Shown one piece after another: positions 34,801 to 44,575 of a DNA stretch of 64,000 bases (positions are counted from its first letter, which is position 1; every line of letters begins with the position of its first letter). Source of the DNA: Hedera helix. Taxonomy: Eukaryota; Streptophyta; Magnoliopsida; Apiales; Araliaceae. The notes under the pieces are model-generated. The model worked only from the letters and a program-made list of their open reading frames with translations. It was not told the DNA's origin and did not search any database. The stretch is from contig OX359283.1 of NCBI GenBank assembly GCA_947179155.2, forward strand, positions 7,786,764-7,850,763, given 5' to 3'. The position numbers and the translations under genes are program-made.

Positions 34801-34938
34801 CGGGTCCTCGAGCTGTGGCCCTGATTTTAGTTTGAAATGCTCTTTGAGCAACATAGTCAGCTCTGTCATTTGATTTCTTACAGAGTTGAACTCTTCCCGA
34901 GATACGGGAGCCAGGTCAGGATTAGGGTTCTCAGCCAT
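31826..34938 (-). CDS. Tat-1 Gag-protease with G-patch
   Basis: A 1038-residue ORF (stop at 31822 when unspliced), ATG at 34938. Domains in order: a coiled-coil-prone N-terminus; Retrotrans_gag core about 115-290 (FKLPEFEKYNGSGDPYTHL, TWYARLDNAKIHNWEEL); a zinc knuckle at 406-420 of form C-x2-H-x5-H-x4-C; a retropepsin with catalytic Asp 688 in LIDGGSALNI and the flap-side LLGRPWIHMAG; and a G-patch near 845-880 (NFQPGQGLGKHSQGITEP). G-patch domains bind RNA or RNA helicases. The active site reads DGG, not DTG or DSG. Gag packages RNA; the protease processes the polyprotein. The ORF is intact. The first four bases of the intron contribute its unspliced stop. Confidence 0.9.
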
Positions 34939-35700
34939 CTCGACTGTTGATTCTCTGGCTTTCTTAGATCGGAGACGGGTTTGGGGAGCAATCCTGCGTA
35001 TAAAACAACCGAAGTTTAGTTTCGGGAAATGACACTAGTGGATGCATGCTGAAGCAAATATTTTTGTGTTTTTGAGTTTTTGTAATCTTTTCCTGCAAAA
35101 ACAGGGTCAGTATCCCTTTATTTTAACCAATGTATGACAGTGTGCAATTATGATGCTCTCCCAGCTATCCCTGTAAAACAGAGGTTAGTATTTTATTTTG
35201 ACAAAACGGGAGATACAAAATGTTTGACTAAAGTATGACATTACGTGCGTGAAACGTAAAAGGGTATGAAGAGACTTCCCACGCGTTGGGTTTATCTGAG
35301 GCTGACCTACCCTAAGCTTACTCTCGCGGGCTTTTTGGCATGAAGGTTCCCAGATCTTCGCAACATACTAGACGGAAATAAATCCGGTCTTTCAATTGGA
35401 TTGGATCTGAGTGGATGCTTTTCTTGAGCCTCGCCGGGGAGCACCCCTTTGAGTCCAGTAATCCACATCCGACGGGTTTGCCTCAGGAGGAGGAACTGCT
35501 CAACATACATTCATCATTCATTCATCGTTCCTCACCGTATGCATATGATGCTAATAAAGTAAAGCTTTTGAAAAGAAATCGCAATCACACCATTCACATG
35601 CAAAAAGGTAAATCCACGCAAATAACGCAAACACACATTTTTTAGTTTTAAAGGATAAGAAAACATCAGGATTTTAAATGCGGCTTAAGCCCTCTATTAT
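34939..35700 (-). other. Tat-1 5' untranslated leader
   Basis: Between primer site and gag ATG. There is a 67-codon minus-strand ORF at 35510-35307 but I recognise no domain, and it lacks the size of the extra ORF1 of true Ogre elements. Packaging and dimerisation signals would be expected here but cannot be read from the bases. The absence of ORF1 argues for a Tat relative of Ogre and not Ogre itself. Confidence 0.6.
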
Positions 35701-35717
35701 CCCCAGCGGAGTCGCCA
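35701..35717 (-). other. Primer-binding site of Tat-1 (tRNA-Arg type)
   Basis: Two bases inside the 5' LTR the minus strand reads TGGCGACTCCGCTGGGG. This matches the acceptor-end complement that I recall as the tRNA-Arg primer of Ogre-type elements; the tRNA identity is from memory and not checked. Confidence 0.75.
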
Positions 35718-35719
35718 GC

Positions 35720-38060
35720 TGTCGACGCCGAGATTTTCTTCGTCTCGTTTTTTATTATTAAAATGTCCCTTTCCAATTTTAGCCTTTTGAATTAAATGTG
35801 ATTTTGAAAAGGGTCGGCTTAATGTCGACGGGTTTTGAAAGATCGATTTTTTATGAGCCAATTGACCAGAGTCGCCAGTTGGTATATTTGAAATGGATGT
35901 ACCAACTCATCCGAATTTAGTTTTCGTAATCGCTGGCTCATGTGACTCTGAATTAATTGGTCCGCAAACCGAGATTCATAGAGTTCGGGGGCTTGCTTAA
36001 GCGAGGGGAAGGTGTTAGGCACCCCCCGACTTCCGTGAAATACGGTTACCGCAATCTCGAATGTTTTCCTATCCTTTTAAATCCTAAAATGTGTGAGTTG
36101 CGTGTGTGTGCGTGTGTGCCTAGGTGAATGCTCGTGGTGAATTTTGTTTGGATTTTTTGTATGGCAAATGTGCTTTATCTGGAAGGCGTTTTATACGTCT
36201 TTTGACCCAAATGACAAGGCTTTGCTTTTTATAAGAAAGATTGATTTTTAATTTCGAAAACTTTTGAGGGTTTTTATTAGATGTCACTTTAGAAAACAAA
36301 CAATTTTAAACTTTTGTCAAATAGGAATCGAGACTATATATTGTCTTCTAACAGTTAATATAAATAAAACGAGGGCAACTTCTAGAACTCTTTAACCCTA
36401 TGCACAAAGTTTAATGAAAACACTTTATTTATTTACAAAATCGTTTTTTATGACGTTTTAAAAACCAATTAAAGCCTATTCATCAATCATGGATTAAAGT
36501 TTGCCAAAACACTTAACCTTTAAACCTCGTGACTCTAATATCCTGAAATTGATCATTTTTTACAAAATCTTCATTATTTGCCTTATTTAAAAACCATTTT
36601 TTGTGTCGTAAATTAAACAAGCACTCACAACGTGTCGGGGCTATCCACGGGCATGTAAGCCATCCAGACAACCCCAAACACCCACAATCACATATTTTAT
36701 TATTATTACGGGGCCTTAACCCGAACACGACTTTGTATCGCTTTAAGGCCAGATATTACAAAATACACATCCATGGACCCTATGCCATGATTACATACCC
36801 CAAAATGTCCATCATCGGGATTTGACCGCGAGGATCTCCTCCCTAGGCTCACATTCACCCAAATCATGGCACAACCAACCCTAAACCAAATCTAACGAGA
36901 TTTAACATTGCTATCACATTACATAACCCAAATATCACAACTTAATCACTAAAAACTATCCATTACCACAACGAACGAGATATCACCGTACGGATGTCAT
37001 CGGGGCGTTAGGAGGAGTTACTTTCCGATGGAAACCTCGCTAACAACCCCTAATCCACGGATCCTTTATCAACATAACAACATATTACATCACATAACCC
37101 AAAACATAAGCTATATTAACAATACAAGCGATAGAATACCAAAAAGACAATCTTTTCACCTTGCAAAACGCGGATTCAAGCTTCTTATACCGCAAAATGG
37201 ATTACACCACAAGATTACTAAACTAAATAGCACAACAATATGAATCTAGTGCTTGAATCTAGCCCAAAATCGGACTCTCTCCCTCTCTCCCGCGATCTCT
37301 CTCTCTCTCCTTTCCTTTTTTTTTTCTCTTTTTTTCTTTCTCTTTCTTGGTCTCGGGTGGAAAAATGGCCGCATATAGGCTTCAGCAGGCAGCCGCAGAT
37401 GCATCTGCGGCTGGCCGCAGATGAATCTGCGGCTGGCCGCAGATGAATCTGCGGCTGGGCCTGCTGTGGCCGTCCCAGCCGTCGCCTCGGCTGCCGCGTG
37501 CCGTTCTCGAGCCTCGTGCCTGTCACCTTTGTCGGTGGCAGCGGTTGCATTCGCGGCCGTCCGGCTTGCTTTTTCGATTTTCGTGCCACGCGGTCTTAAT
37601 TCGCCAATTTCTGCTGTATTATTTTGGAAGGCTGTATTTTTGCAGTCCGAAAATCCCTGGGAAACGTGCCATATTGTTCTGGGAGGCCAGTTTGGAGGGC
37701 CGCGACTTGATATGGAATTTGATAATTGTGCTTGGCTTTCAGGGGGCGCTGCCCCCTTTCCACCCCCGCCAGCTCATCGGCGAGCTGGGCAGTCGCTCGC
37801 TCACCGGGGAGAGAGACCCCCGAACATCGTAAGCGGAGTGGCCATTAGTCGTCTTTTGTGGTCGGCTCAGGCTTTTCTGGATCAACTGTTCGCCCTGCCC
37901 CAAGTGACCGGATGCTCGTTGTCCGTTACGGCGGCTTTAACCGTAAATCGCTGGGGTGACTTTGTGTTGGGGTCCACCTTTCTTTCCGCATGTCGGGTCA
38001 AATGACGATTTTGCCCTCCTGCCAGGGTTAGTAGAGAAGTGCAAAATTTGGGTGTCTACA
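35720..38060 (-). repeat. 5' LTR of Tat-1 (2341 bp)
   Basis: Matches 19838-22132 almost base for base. The main difference is a 44-bp gain at 37392-37455, plus about 20 single changes by eye. Bounded by the primer site on the left and target duplication GTCCA (38061-38065) on the right. ORFs such as 37421-38005 have counterparts in the other LTR but no recognisable product. Confidence 0.93.
37392..37455. repeat. 22-bp palindromic unit, three copies (one in the 3' LTR)
   Basis: The unit GCCGCAGATGCATCTGCGGC is a perfect 20-bp palindrome at 37392-37411. It is followed at 22-bp steps by two copies (37414 and 37436) with one changed base (ATGAATCTGC). The 3' LTR has a single copy at 21508-21527. 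A variant lies in the 3' region at 23132-23151. Confidence 0.9.
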
Positions 38061-38727
38061 GTCCATATAAAGCCTCGAATGGAGCCATGCCTATACTTGC
38101 TTGGTAACTGTTGTTGTAGGAAAATTCAACCAATGGCAAGTACTTATCCCAACTTCCTTTGAAGTCTAGTACGCAAAGTCTCAAAAGATCTTCGAGGGTC
38201 TGGATCGTCCCTTTCGATTGTCCGTCCGTTTGAGGATGGTATGCAGAACGGAATCGTAGCTCAGTGCCCATAGCTTTTTGTAGACTGATCCAAAAGCGTG
38301 AAGTGAATCTAGGATCTCGATCAGAAACTATGGAAACTGGCATGCCATGCAATCTCACAATCTTATTTATGTACATACCGGCAAGACGTTCAAGTGAAAA
38401 GTTTTCTCGTATAGGCAAGAAATGAGCAGATTTGGTCAATCTATCTACGATCACCCAAATTGCATCTAAGCCTTGAGAAACTTTGGGAAGACCCGTTATG
38501 AAGTCCATATTGATGTGTTCCCACTTCCATTCGGGAACTTCAAGTGGTTGTAATGGACCTTTAGGTACTTGATGTTCTGCCTTGACACGTTGACAAGTTA
38601 GGCACCTTGAGATAAACTCTGCAATCTCCATTTTCATATTGTTCCACCAAAATATATGTCGAAGATCTCGATACATCTTGGTACCTCCTGGGTGGATTGT
38701 AAATGGCGTGTTGTGTGCCTCCATCAT
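38061..38727 (-). pseudogene. Tekay-1 integrase, N-terminal and catalytic part
   Basis: The zinc region is present (FTIHPGGTKMYRDLRHIFWW, then CLTC). The catalytic core has Asp in MDFITGLPK and Asp in VSDRDPRFTS. The third catalytic position is changed: the motif normally QSERTIQTLED reads QSKGTIQTLED, a Lys in place of Glu. The reading stops at ALYGL, where Tat-1 begins; the frame resumes at 19832. Upstream, codons 38965-38728 in the same frame carry two more stops (38871-38869 and 38781-38779). It cannot be catalytically active. Confidence 0.88.
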
Positions 38728-38964
38728 GATTTTATGCTTTAATTCAGGATCGTTAGGAACACAGAGTCGAGAGTTGACTCAAAGTATTCCTTTCTCGTCG
38801 ATTCTTGCTTCGGGAATGACACCTTCTTGTACTTTCTTCATCATGTTCATCAGTTCCGGATCGGTAGCTTAAGTAGCTTTAATTTTATCGATTAAAGTCG
38901 GTTCTACTCGTACGTGAGCAATCTTCGAGTGGGTCCCTGGTGTCTTTAGCTCTATCTCCATCTT

Positions 38965-39201
38965 TTACAAGTCGTACAAAATACCCTTTTGTGTTGTCAG
39001 CAGTGCACTTGTACTCACATAAGATCTTCTGCTCAAAGTGTCAGCTACAACATTCGCCTTTCCCAGGTGATACTGGATTGTGTGGTCGTAATCCTTCAAC
39101 AGCTTAAGCCAACGTCGTTGTCGCATGTTGAGTTCCTTCTGGGTGAAGAAATACTTGAGACTTTTATGATCCGTATAGATATCCACTTTCTCTCTGTACA
39201 A
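38965..39201 (-). pseudogene. Tekay-1 RNase H C-terminal part
   Basis: Reads YREKVDIYTDHKSLKYFFTQ, RQRRWLKLLKDYDHTIQYH and KANVVADTLSRR, the second half of gypsy RNase H. It is separated from the preceding ORF by TGA at 39213-39211, where relatives have Trp, and ends at TAA 38967-38965. RNase H would remove the RNA strand during reverse transcription. Confidence 0.85.
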
Positions 39202-39210
39202 GTAGTGTCT

Positions 39211-40236
39211 TCAGATCTTTAACGCGAAAATGACTGCTGCCAACTCTAGATCATGAGTAGGATAATTTTTCTCATAATCTTTGAGTTGCCGAGAGGCATA
39301 GGCTATAACCTTTCTATGTTGCATAAGGGCACAACCTAGACCTTTACCTGAAGCATCGCTATATATAACGAATTCTCCTGATCCTGATGGTATGGTCAGA
39401 ACAGGAGCTGAAATAAGTCTCCTCTTGAGTTCTTGGAAACTTTTCTCACATTCCTCACTCCATACGAATTTAGTGCTTTTCCGAGTAAGCTGAGTTAACG
39501 GAGTGGCGATTCGAGAAAATCCTTCTACGAATCTCCGATAATAACCGCCTAGACCCAGAAAACTTCGGACTTCGGTTACTGTCTTGGGTTGTTCCCAATT
39601 TAGTATTGCTTTAATCTTCGCAGGGTCAACCGATATTCCCTGTCTAGAAATCACATGCCCAAGAAACGTGACTTCCTCAAGCCAGAACTCACATTTCTTC
39701 AACTTGGCATATAATTTGTTTTCGGGGAGCTTTTGGAGTATCAATTTCAAGTGTTGTTCATGATCCCCATGACTCTTGGAATATATGAGGATGTCATCAA
39801 TAAAGACAACCACAAAATGATCCAAATATTCCTTGAATATTTGGTTCATCATGTCCATGAAAGCTGCAGGAGCATTGGTTAGTCCAAAAGGCATGACTAA
39901 GAACTCATAATGCCCATAACGAGTTCTGAAAGCAGTCTTTGGAATGTCCTCAGCTTTAACCTTTAACTGATGATATCCAGAACGAAGATCAATCTTTGAG
40001 AAATGTTGAGCACCTTGTAATTGATCAAACATGTCATCAATCTAAGGTAACGGGTACCTATTTATTATGGTGACATGGTTCAATTCTCGGTAGTTAATGC
40101 ACAATCTCATACTCCCGTCTTTCTTCTTCACAAATAGAATAGGAGCACCCCAAGGTGATGCACTCGGACGAATGAAACCAGTATCCAACAATTCCTGTAG
40201 TTGGACTTTTAACTCTTGAAGTTCAATGGGAGCCAT
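39211..40236 (-). pseudogene. Tekay-1 reverse transcriptase and first half of RNase H
   Basis: The RT begins in the ORF 40236-40042 (LQELLDTGFIRPSASPWGAP, LFVKKKDGSMRLCINYREL), interrupted by TAG at 40044-40042 after YPLP. It continues in frame with SKIDLRSGYHQLKV, FLVMPFGLTNAPAAF and VVVFIDDILIYSKSH, the catalytic FIDD being present near 39790-39806, then LGLGGYYRRFVEGFS. The RNase H start follows (FVIYSDASGKGLGCALMQ). RT copies the element RNA to cDNA. Only nonsense codons, no frameshifts, break it. Confidence 0.9.
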
Positions 40237-40296
40237 TCGGTATGGGGCTTTGGAAATGGGCTTAGTACCGGGTTCAAGATCGATACAGAATTCAAT

Positions 40297-40857
40297 TTAT
40301 CGGTTTGGGGGTAAGCTAGGAAGTTCCTCAGGAAAAACGTCAGGAAACTCATTAACAATAGGAATATCATTCAAGTTTGATGTGTTTTTGTTCAAATCAG
40401 TGACATGAGCTAAAAAGGCTAGACATCCGTTTTTCAATAAACGAATGGCTTTATGGCTAGAAATAACAGTTATAGATTTCAATGGTTTAGTTGCTTGAAT
40501 TTGCATGACAGGTTGATTAGGAATATGAAAACTAATAATCTTATGAAAACAATCAATTTTAGCATAATGGGTAGTCAACCAATTAATTCCTAAAATCACA
40601 TCAAATTCATTCATCTCCAAAGAAATAAGGTCAACAGGTAGTGTGAAGTTGTTGATTTGAACTAGGCAAGATTTATAGATAGTAGATGTAATGGTCATTT
40701 CTCCTAATGGGGTTTCAACTGATAAGTCAAAGTCCAAATTTTCAGGAGTTAAGTTTAAACGCTGAGCACATGCAGGCGAGATAAAAGAATGGGTAGAGCC
40801 AGTATCTAACAAAGCGTAGACTTCACGAGAATTTATGAATAGCTTACCGGTTATCAC
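40297..40857 (-). pseudogene. Tekay-1 aspartic protease
   Basis: A retropepsin of about 186 codons with an intact catalytic motif, ALLDTGSTHSFIS, near residues 15-27, and FDVILGINWLTTHYAKIDC further on. It ends with the linker to RT, DVFPEELPSLPPNR, at TAA 40299-40297. The frame is the same as gag and RT. A TGA at 40872-40870 separates it from the gag tail. The protease would process the polyprotein. Confidence 0.88.
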
Positions 40858-40989
40858 TTCGTTCGAGTTTCATGCCGTATGGGATGTCACAACAAAAGCT
40901 CTTCCTTGAACTATAGATTTTCCCTTATCCGCGCTAGCTTTTGGTATCATCATTGCAGCTGAACTTGATTTTGTGGCAGGACAAAATCG

Positions 40990-41268
40990 CGCAACATGAC
41001 CCTCTTTCCCACAACTGTAGCACTTTTTGGGCTATTATGTACAGTTTGGGCTGATGTGACCTTCCTAACCACACCTATAACATCTCACTGGTGGTCGATC
41101 TTCTCCCTTTGAAACTGGGGCCGGTGCTGGTACTGGTGCCGGTGCCCTTCCATAATTATTATAGAATCTCTTTCTTTTGAAATTGTTCCCACTGGAATCT
41201 CCTCTTCTGTTATTCGATGCGGAATTACCACCGAAGTGTTGGTTACCTCCTCGATGGTTCTCGTTCAT
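40990..41268 (-). pseudogene. Tekay-1 gag tail with two CCHC zinc knuckles
   Basis: In frame with gag. A Gly/Asn/Arg-rich linker and a Pro-Ala-Pro run (APAPVPAPAPVSKGE) lead to two knuckles: CYRCG, stop, EGHISPNC, and CYSCGKEGHVARFC. A TAG (41067-41065) sits in the first knuckle where relatives have Gln, and TAA and TAG follow side by side (41037-41032). The knuckles bind RNA in a working Gag. Confidence 0.88.
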
Positions 41269-41343
41269 GTGGTTGTTGTCATTCCTTTCTCTATGCTGAT
41301 CATTGACTCTTGGCTGTAATGTTTCATCTGTTTGCTCTACCCT

Positions 41344-42057
41344 TTAAGCCCTATCCACAACATCTGAATACAAACTAAATTTATGAGAGCTAAGTTGCTG
41401 ACGAATTTTGAATCTTAAACCTCGTAGGAACATCCGACTCATTCGTGCTTCGTCATCCACTAGATGGGTGGCAAAACGAGATAACTCGGCAAACTTAGCT
41501 TCATATTGGGAGACTGTCATGTTTCCCTGCTCCAGTTTAATGAACTCCACCTCCTTCATATGACGGATGCTTTCTGGAAAGTACTTCTCGTTAAACAGTT
41601 CTTCGAATTCTGTCCAAGACATTTCGAGTGCTGAAGGGTGGATACGTTTTACCGCTTCCCACCAATGGTCCGCCTCACCTCGTAGCATAAAAATGGCGAA
41701 TGGCACCTTCTGATCATCTGCGCATTGTAAGACATCAAGTATTTTTGTCGTCTGCTTTAGCCACGTCTCCGCTTTGAGTGGGTCAGGCTTCCCGTGAAAT
41801 TCAGATGGTCCCAATTCTTTAAATTGCTTGACAGTGACCATCCTCAAATTACCAGCGTTTCTACCGTTATTATTGACTGGATTTCCTCTTGCTTGATTCT
41901 GTATGAACTGCATGAAATTCCTAAAGAATCCATCGTTCATCATGTTATCAGGAACATTATTTCCTGAGTTGGCAGGAGGATTGTTTGGAGCTTCTTGATT
42001 CTCGGCTACATTCGCTTCGGGTATTCCATAGTTAACCTCCTGATTTCCAGATTCCAT
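41344..42057 (-). pseudogene. Tekay-1 Gag, N-terminal and core part
   Basis: Starts at ATG 42057, 187 bases after the primer site. The N-terminal 70 residues are Asn-rich. The Retrotrans_gag core spans about 75-230: FKELGPSEFHGKPDPLKAE, FAIFMLRGEADHWWEAV, EFEELFNEKYFPES and FIKLEQGNMTVSQYEAKF. The ORF ends at TAA 41346-41344 after VVDRA, before the linker to the knuckles. Gag forms the particle and binds the RNA. Confidence 0.9.
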
Positions 42058-42243
42058 ATTTAACTGTGGTCACAAAATAATTGTTAATTCAAACAAACTG
42101 ACTCATCTTTTCATGTTCCAACATTCAAATCGATTCGTTAGATAACAAAATCTCATTTAAGTGGGACATATTAGTGACTGATTATATTTGTCTCTCCCCT
42201 CCTAGTTCTAACCCCAGATCTCAATTAAAGACCATATCCCTAA

Positions 42244-42255
42244 GCTCTGATGCCA
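42244..42255 (-). other. Primer-binding site of Tekay-1 (initiator tRNA-Met type)
   Basis: The minus strand reads TGGCATCAGAGC, two bases after the 5' LTR end. It differs at one base from the plant initiator-Met complement TGGTATCAGAGC. Confidence 0.85.
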
Positions 42256-42257
42256 AC

Positions 42258-44575
42258 TGTGACACCCCCAATTCTGGGCCCACACAGCCCAAACTTGAGT
42301 TGTCAAAAGACTACAACAAAATTATTACAAAGTAGTACAACGTTCAACAGTACAGTGTATAATAATACACAACTAAGTCTTCACTATTATTATCACACTA
42401 TTTTACAACACGTGAAGACTATATTAGCTATCCCTCGGACTCTCACTCCATTCCCCGGCTAGACCCAGCTACGTTCTCATTTCTTGTTGAAAAATAATGG
42501 AACAAAAGAAAGGGTGAGCTCAAATAGCCCAGTAAGAAATATCATGACTAAGAAACTACAAGGTTTATATCAAAAACTGCAGTTAAATTCTTGAACAATG
42601 TTCAGATCAATAATAGCAGCGGAATGAGCAATCTATTAGAAAAATAATGCAGACTATAATGTCCACTCGCTTCTCTTTTTAGTAAAAATATCATCAACTT
42701 TTTATCATCTGAAATACCATTAGTCATGATAATAAAAATTCACAGTTCCTGGTCATAATCATGCAAATCAACAGTTCATCTTTGCACTACGGGCCAAAGA
42801 TATTCAATATAGCATCAGCGGTCATGATTATACCAGATTCAGCCTTTGGTCATAATCATACCAAACAACAGTTCATCTATGCACTACGGTCCAAAGAGAA
42901 CTTCCAATATAATACCAATGGTCATGATTATACCATATTCAGCCTTTGGTCATAATCATACCAAACAACAGTTCATCTATGCACTACGGGCCAAAGAGAA
43001 CTTTCAATATAATACCAACGGTCATGATTATACCAGATTCAGCCTTTGGTCATAATCATACCAAACAACAGTTCATTTATGCACTACGGGCCAAAGAGAA
43101 CTTCACCACGTGCCATAAAAGACACCGAACAGATGTATCGCCTTTAACCTATTATATCGCCTTTAACCTAACATCTGTGCCCCCGGCCACAGATATTCAT
43201 AACAACTTGATTCTTGAAGATTAATACAAATAACAGTGATACGAATGATGAACAGAAGAAACAGGATAAACAATAAGTATCGGAAGTTTACTTTGTGCAG
43301 ATTCAAATAATGTCCGAATTGTCAACATGATGTGGAGTGCAATTCAAAAATGATATTCAAGATCCACAGTTCAGAATAACGGTTACAGTACAATAGGAAG
43401 GTTCATAAAATAGGAAGGTTCAATTGAAATAATGAAGTTCAACTATTATGGAACATATAATATTTTCAGGAATTATAGAAGCAATAGTTCCATAATAAGT
43501 TTCGATTTAGGAGTATGAAAGAAAATAATATCCCTTATCATAGTAGGTTTGATTAACAAGAGGTGAAGGAAATTAATATCCCTTACCATAGAAAGTTTGA
43601 ATAATGGAAGATGAAAAAGATGGTATCCCTTATGAGTATAAAGGAAAATAATAACATTTACGAATATGAAAGAAAATAATATTACAAATGAATATGGAAT
43701 AAAAGTGTCATGTGATAATTCGTGTAGACAAATTATTTTCACACAAGACAAATAAAAAGGGTTATTCACCAACATGCGATAGTCTGCGCAGTAAGGTTAT
43801 TCCCACAATTTAATAAAATTTGAATACGAAGAGTTATTCACCAAACAGGCGGTAATCCGCGCCGTAAGGTTATTCTCAGAGATTAATAAGGAATGAATAC
43901 GAAAGATTATTCACCAACATGCGATAATCTGCGCCGTAAGGTTATTCCCACAATATAATACATGAAAATAAATGGCACAAGAAAGAAACGATATTATTTT
44001 CGAGAATCAAAGAATGATAATCCCTTACCGTGGTAAGTTTAAATAATAAAATATGAAAGAAGATGATATTCCAAAAAAAATGACATTCCTTACCTTAACA
44101 CGTGATTGGATATTGATTTAAATGAGGTTGATCAACCTATATATTTATAATAAAATTAGTAATTACCACATATAAATTTCAAAGTGTATGATAACCCGTA
44201 TAATATGAATTATCAAAATTATATATATTTAACATAATTTTTGTAGTATAATATAACAACTTTAAAATAGTTTTTAAAATAATATTTCAAAATAAATCTT
44301 CCAAATAAAACTTTTAAAAATGAATCTTCTTAAAGAAGAGTCTTCTAAAGGAAGATTTGTGAATACCGTGAAAAATAGGAATTTATAAAATTACTACTCT
44401 TTAATAAAAGACTTACTTGAAAAATTTCTGCACTTCTTTTGGCTTTTAAACTCTCAAAATAGTCTTACTATTCTCAGAGAAAACTCATAAAATTCTTATA
44501 GAAAAATTTTATGTTTTATGTGTGATTTTTCTATTCAGCTGAGCAAGCTATTTATAGGAGAAAATAAGTTACTAT
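42258..44575 (-). repeat. 5' LTR of Tekay-1, main part
   Basis: Starts on the + strand as TGTGACACCCCCAATT at 42258 and follows the 3' LTR up to GTTACTAT at 44575, equivalent to 18408. It carries about 0.9 kb (42626-43527) missing from the 3' LTR, including the 100-bp tandem units. At 44575 it joins Copia-B; LTR sequence resumes at 55085. The 737 bp equivalent to 18409-19145 are gone, deleted at the Copia-B left junction. Confidence 0.88.
42740..43110. repeat. 100-bp tandem repeat in the Tekay-1 5' LTR
   Basis: About 3.6 units with an exact 100-bp step (unit starts at 42820, 42920 and 43020), containing GGTCATGATTATACCA, CCTTTGGTCATAATCAT and TATGCACTACGG. Units differ at a few bases. The array falls in the stretch deleted from the 3' LTR, so copy number between LTRs cannot be compared. 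The overlapping repeat-derived ORFs are not genes. Confidence 0.92.

Larger units (their letters stand above)
19838..38060 (-). mobile_element. Tat-1, Tat-lineage Ty3/gypsy retrotransposon with antisense genes
   Basis: An 18.2-kb element with LTRs of 2295 and 2341 bp, minus-strand ends TGTAGACACC...GGCGTCGACA, and target duplication GTCCA at 19833-19837 and 38061-38065. The lineage is shown by the Arg-type primer site, a Gag with a CHHC knuckle and G-patch, an intron between protease and RT, two RNase H domains in series, an integrase lacking a chromodomain, and a long 3' region with tandem repeats and extra ORFs. It interrupts Tekay-1 integrase after the codons for ALYG. The LTRs differ at only about 20 sites by eye, plus a repeat expansion, so it is a recent insertion. 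Confidence 0.93.

Noticed and set aside
42761..43224. Three overlapping ORFs with near-identical peptides
   Set aside because: They are frames through the 100-bp tandem repeat of the Tekay-1 5' LTR.
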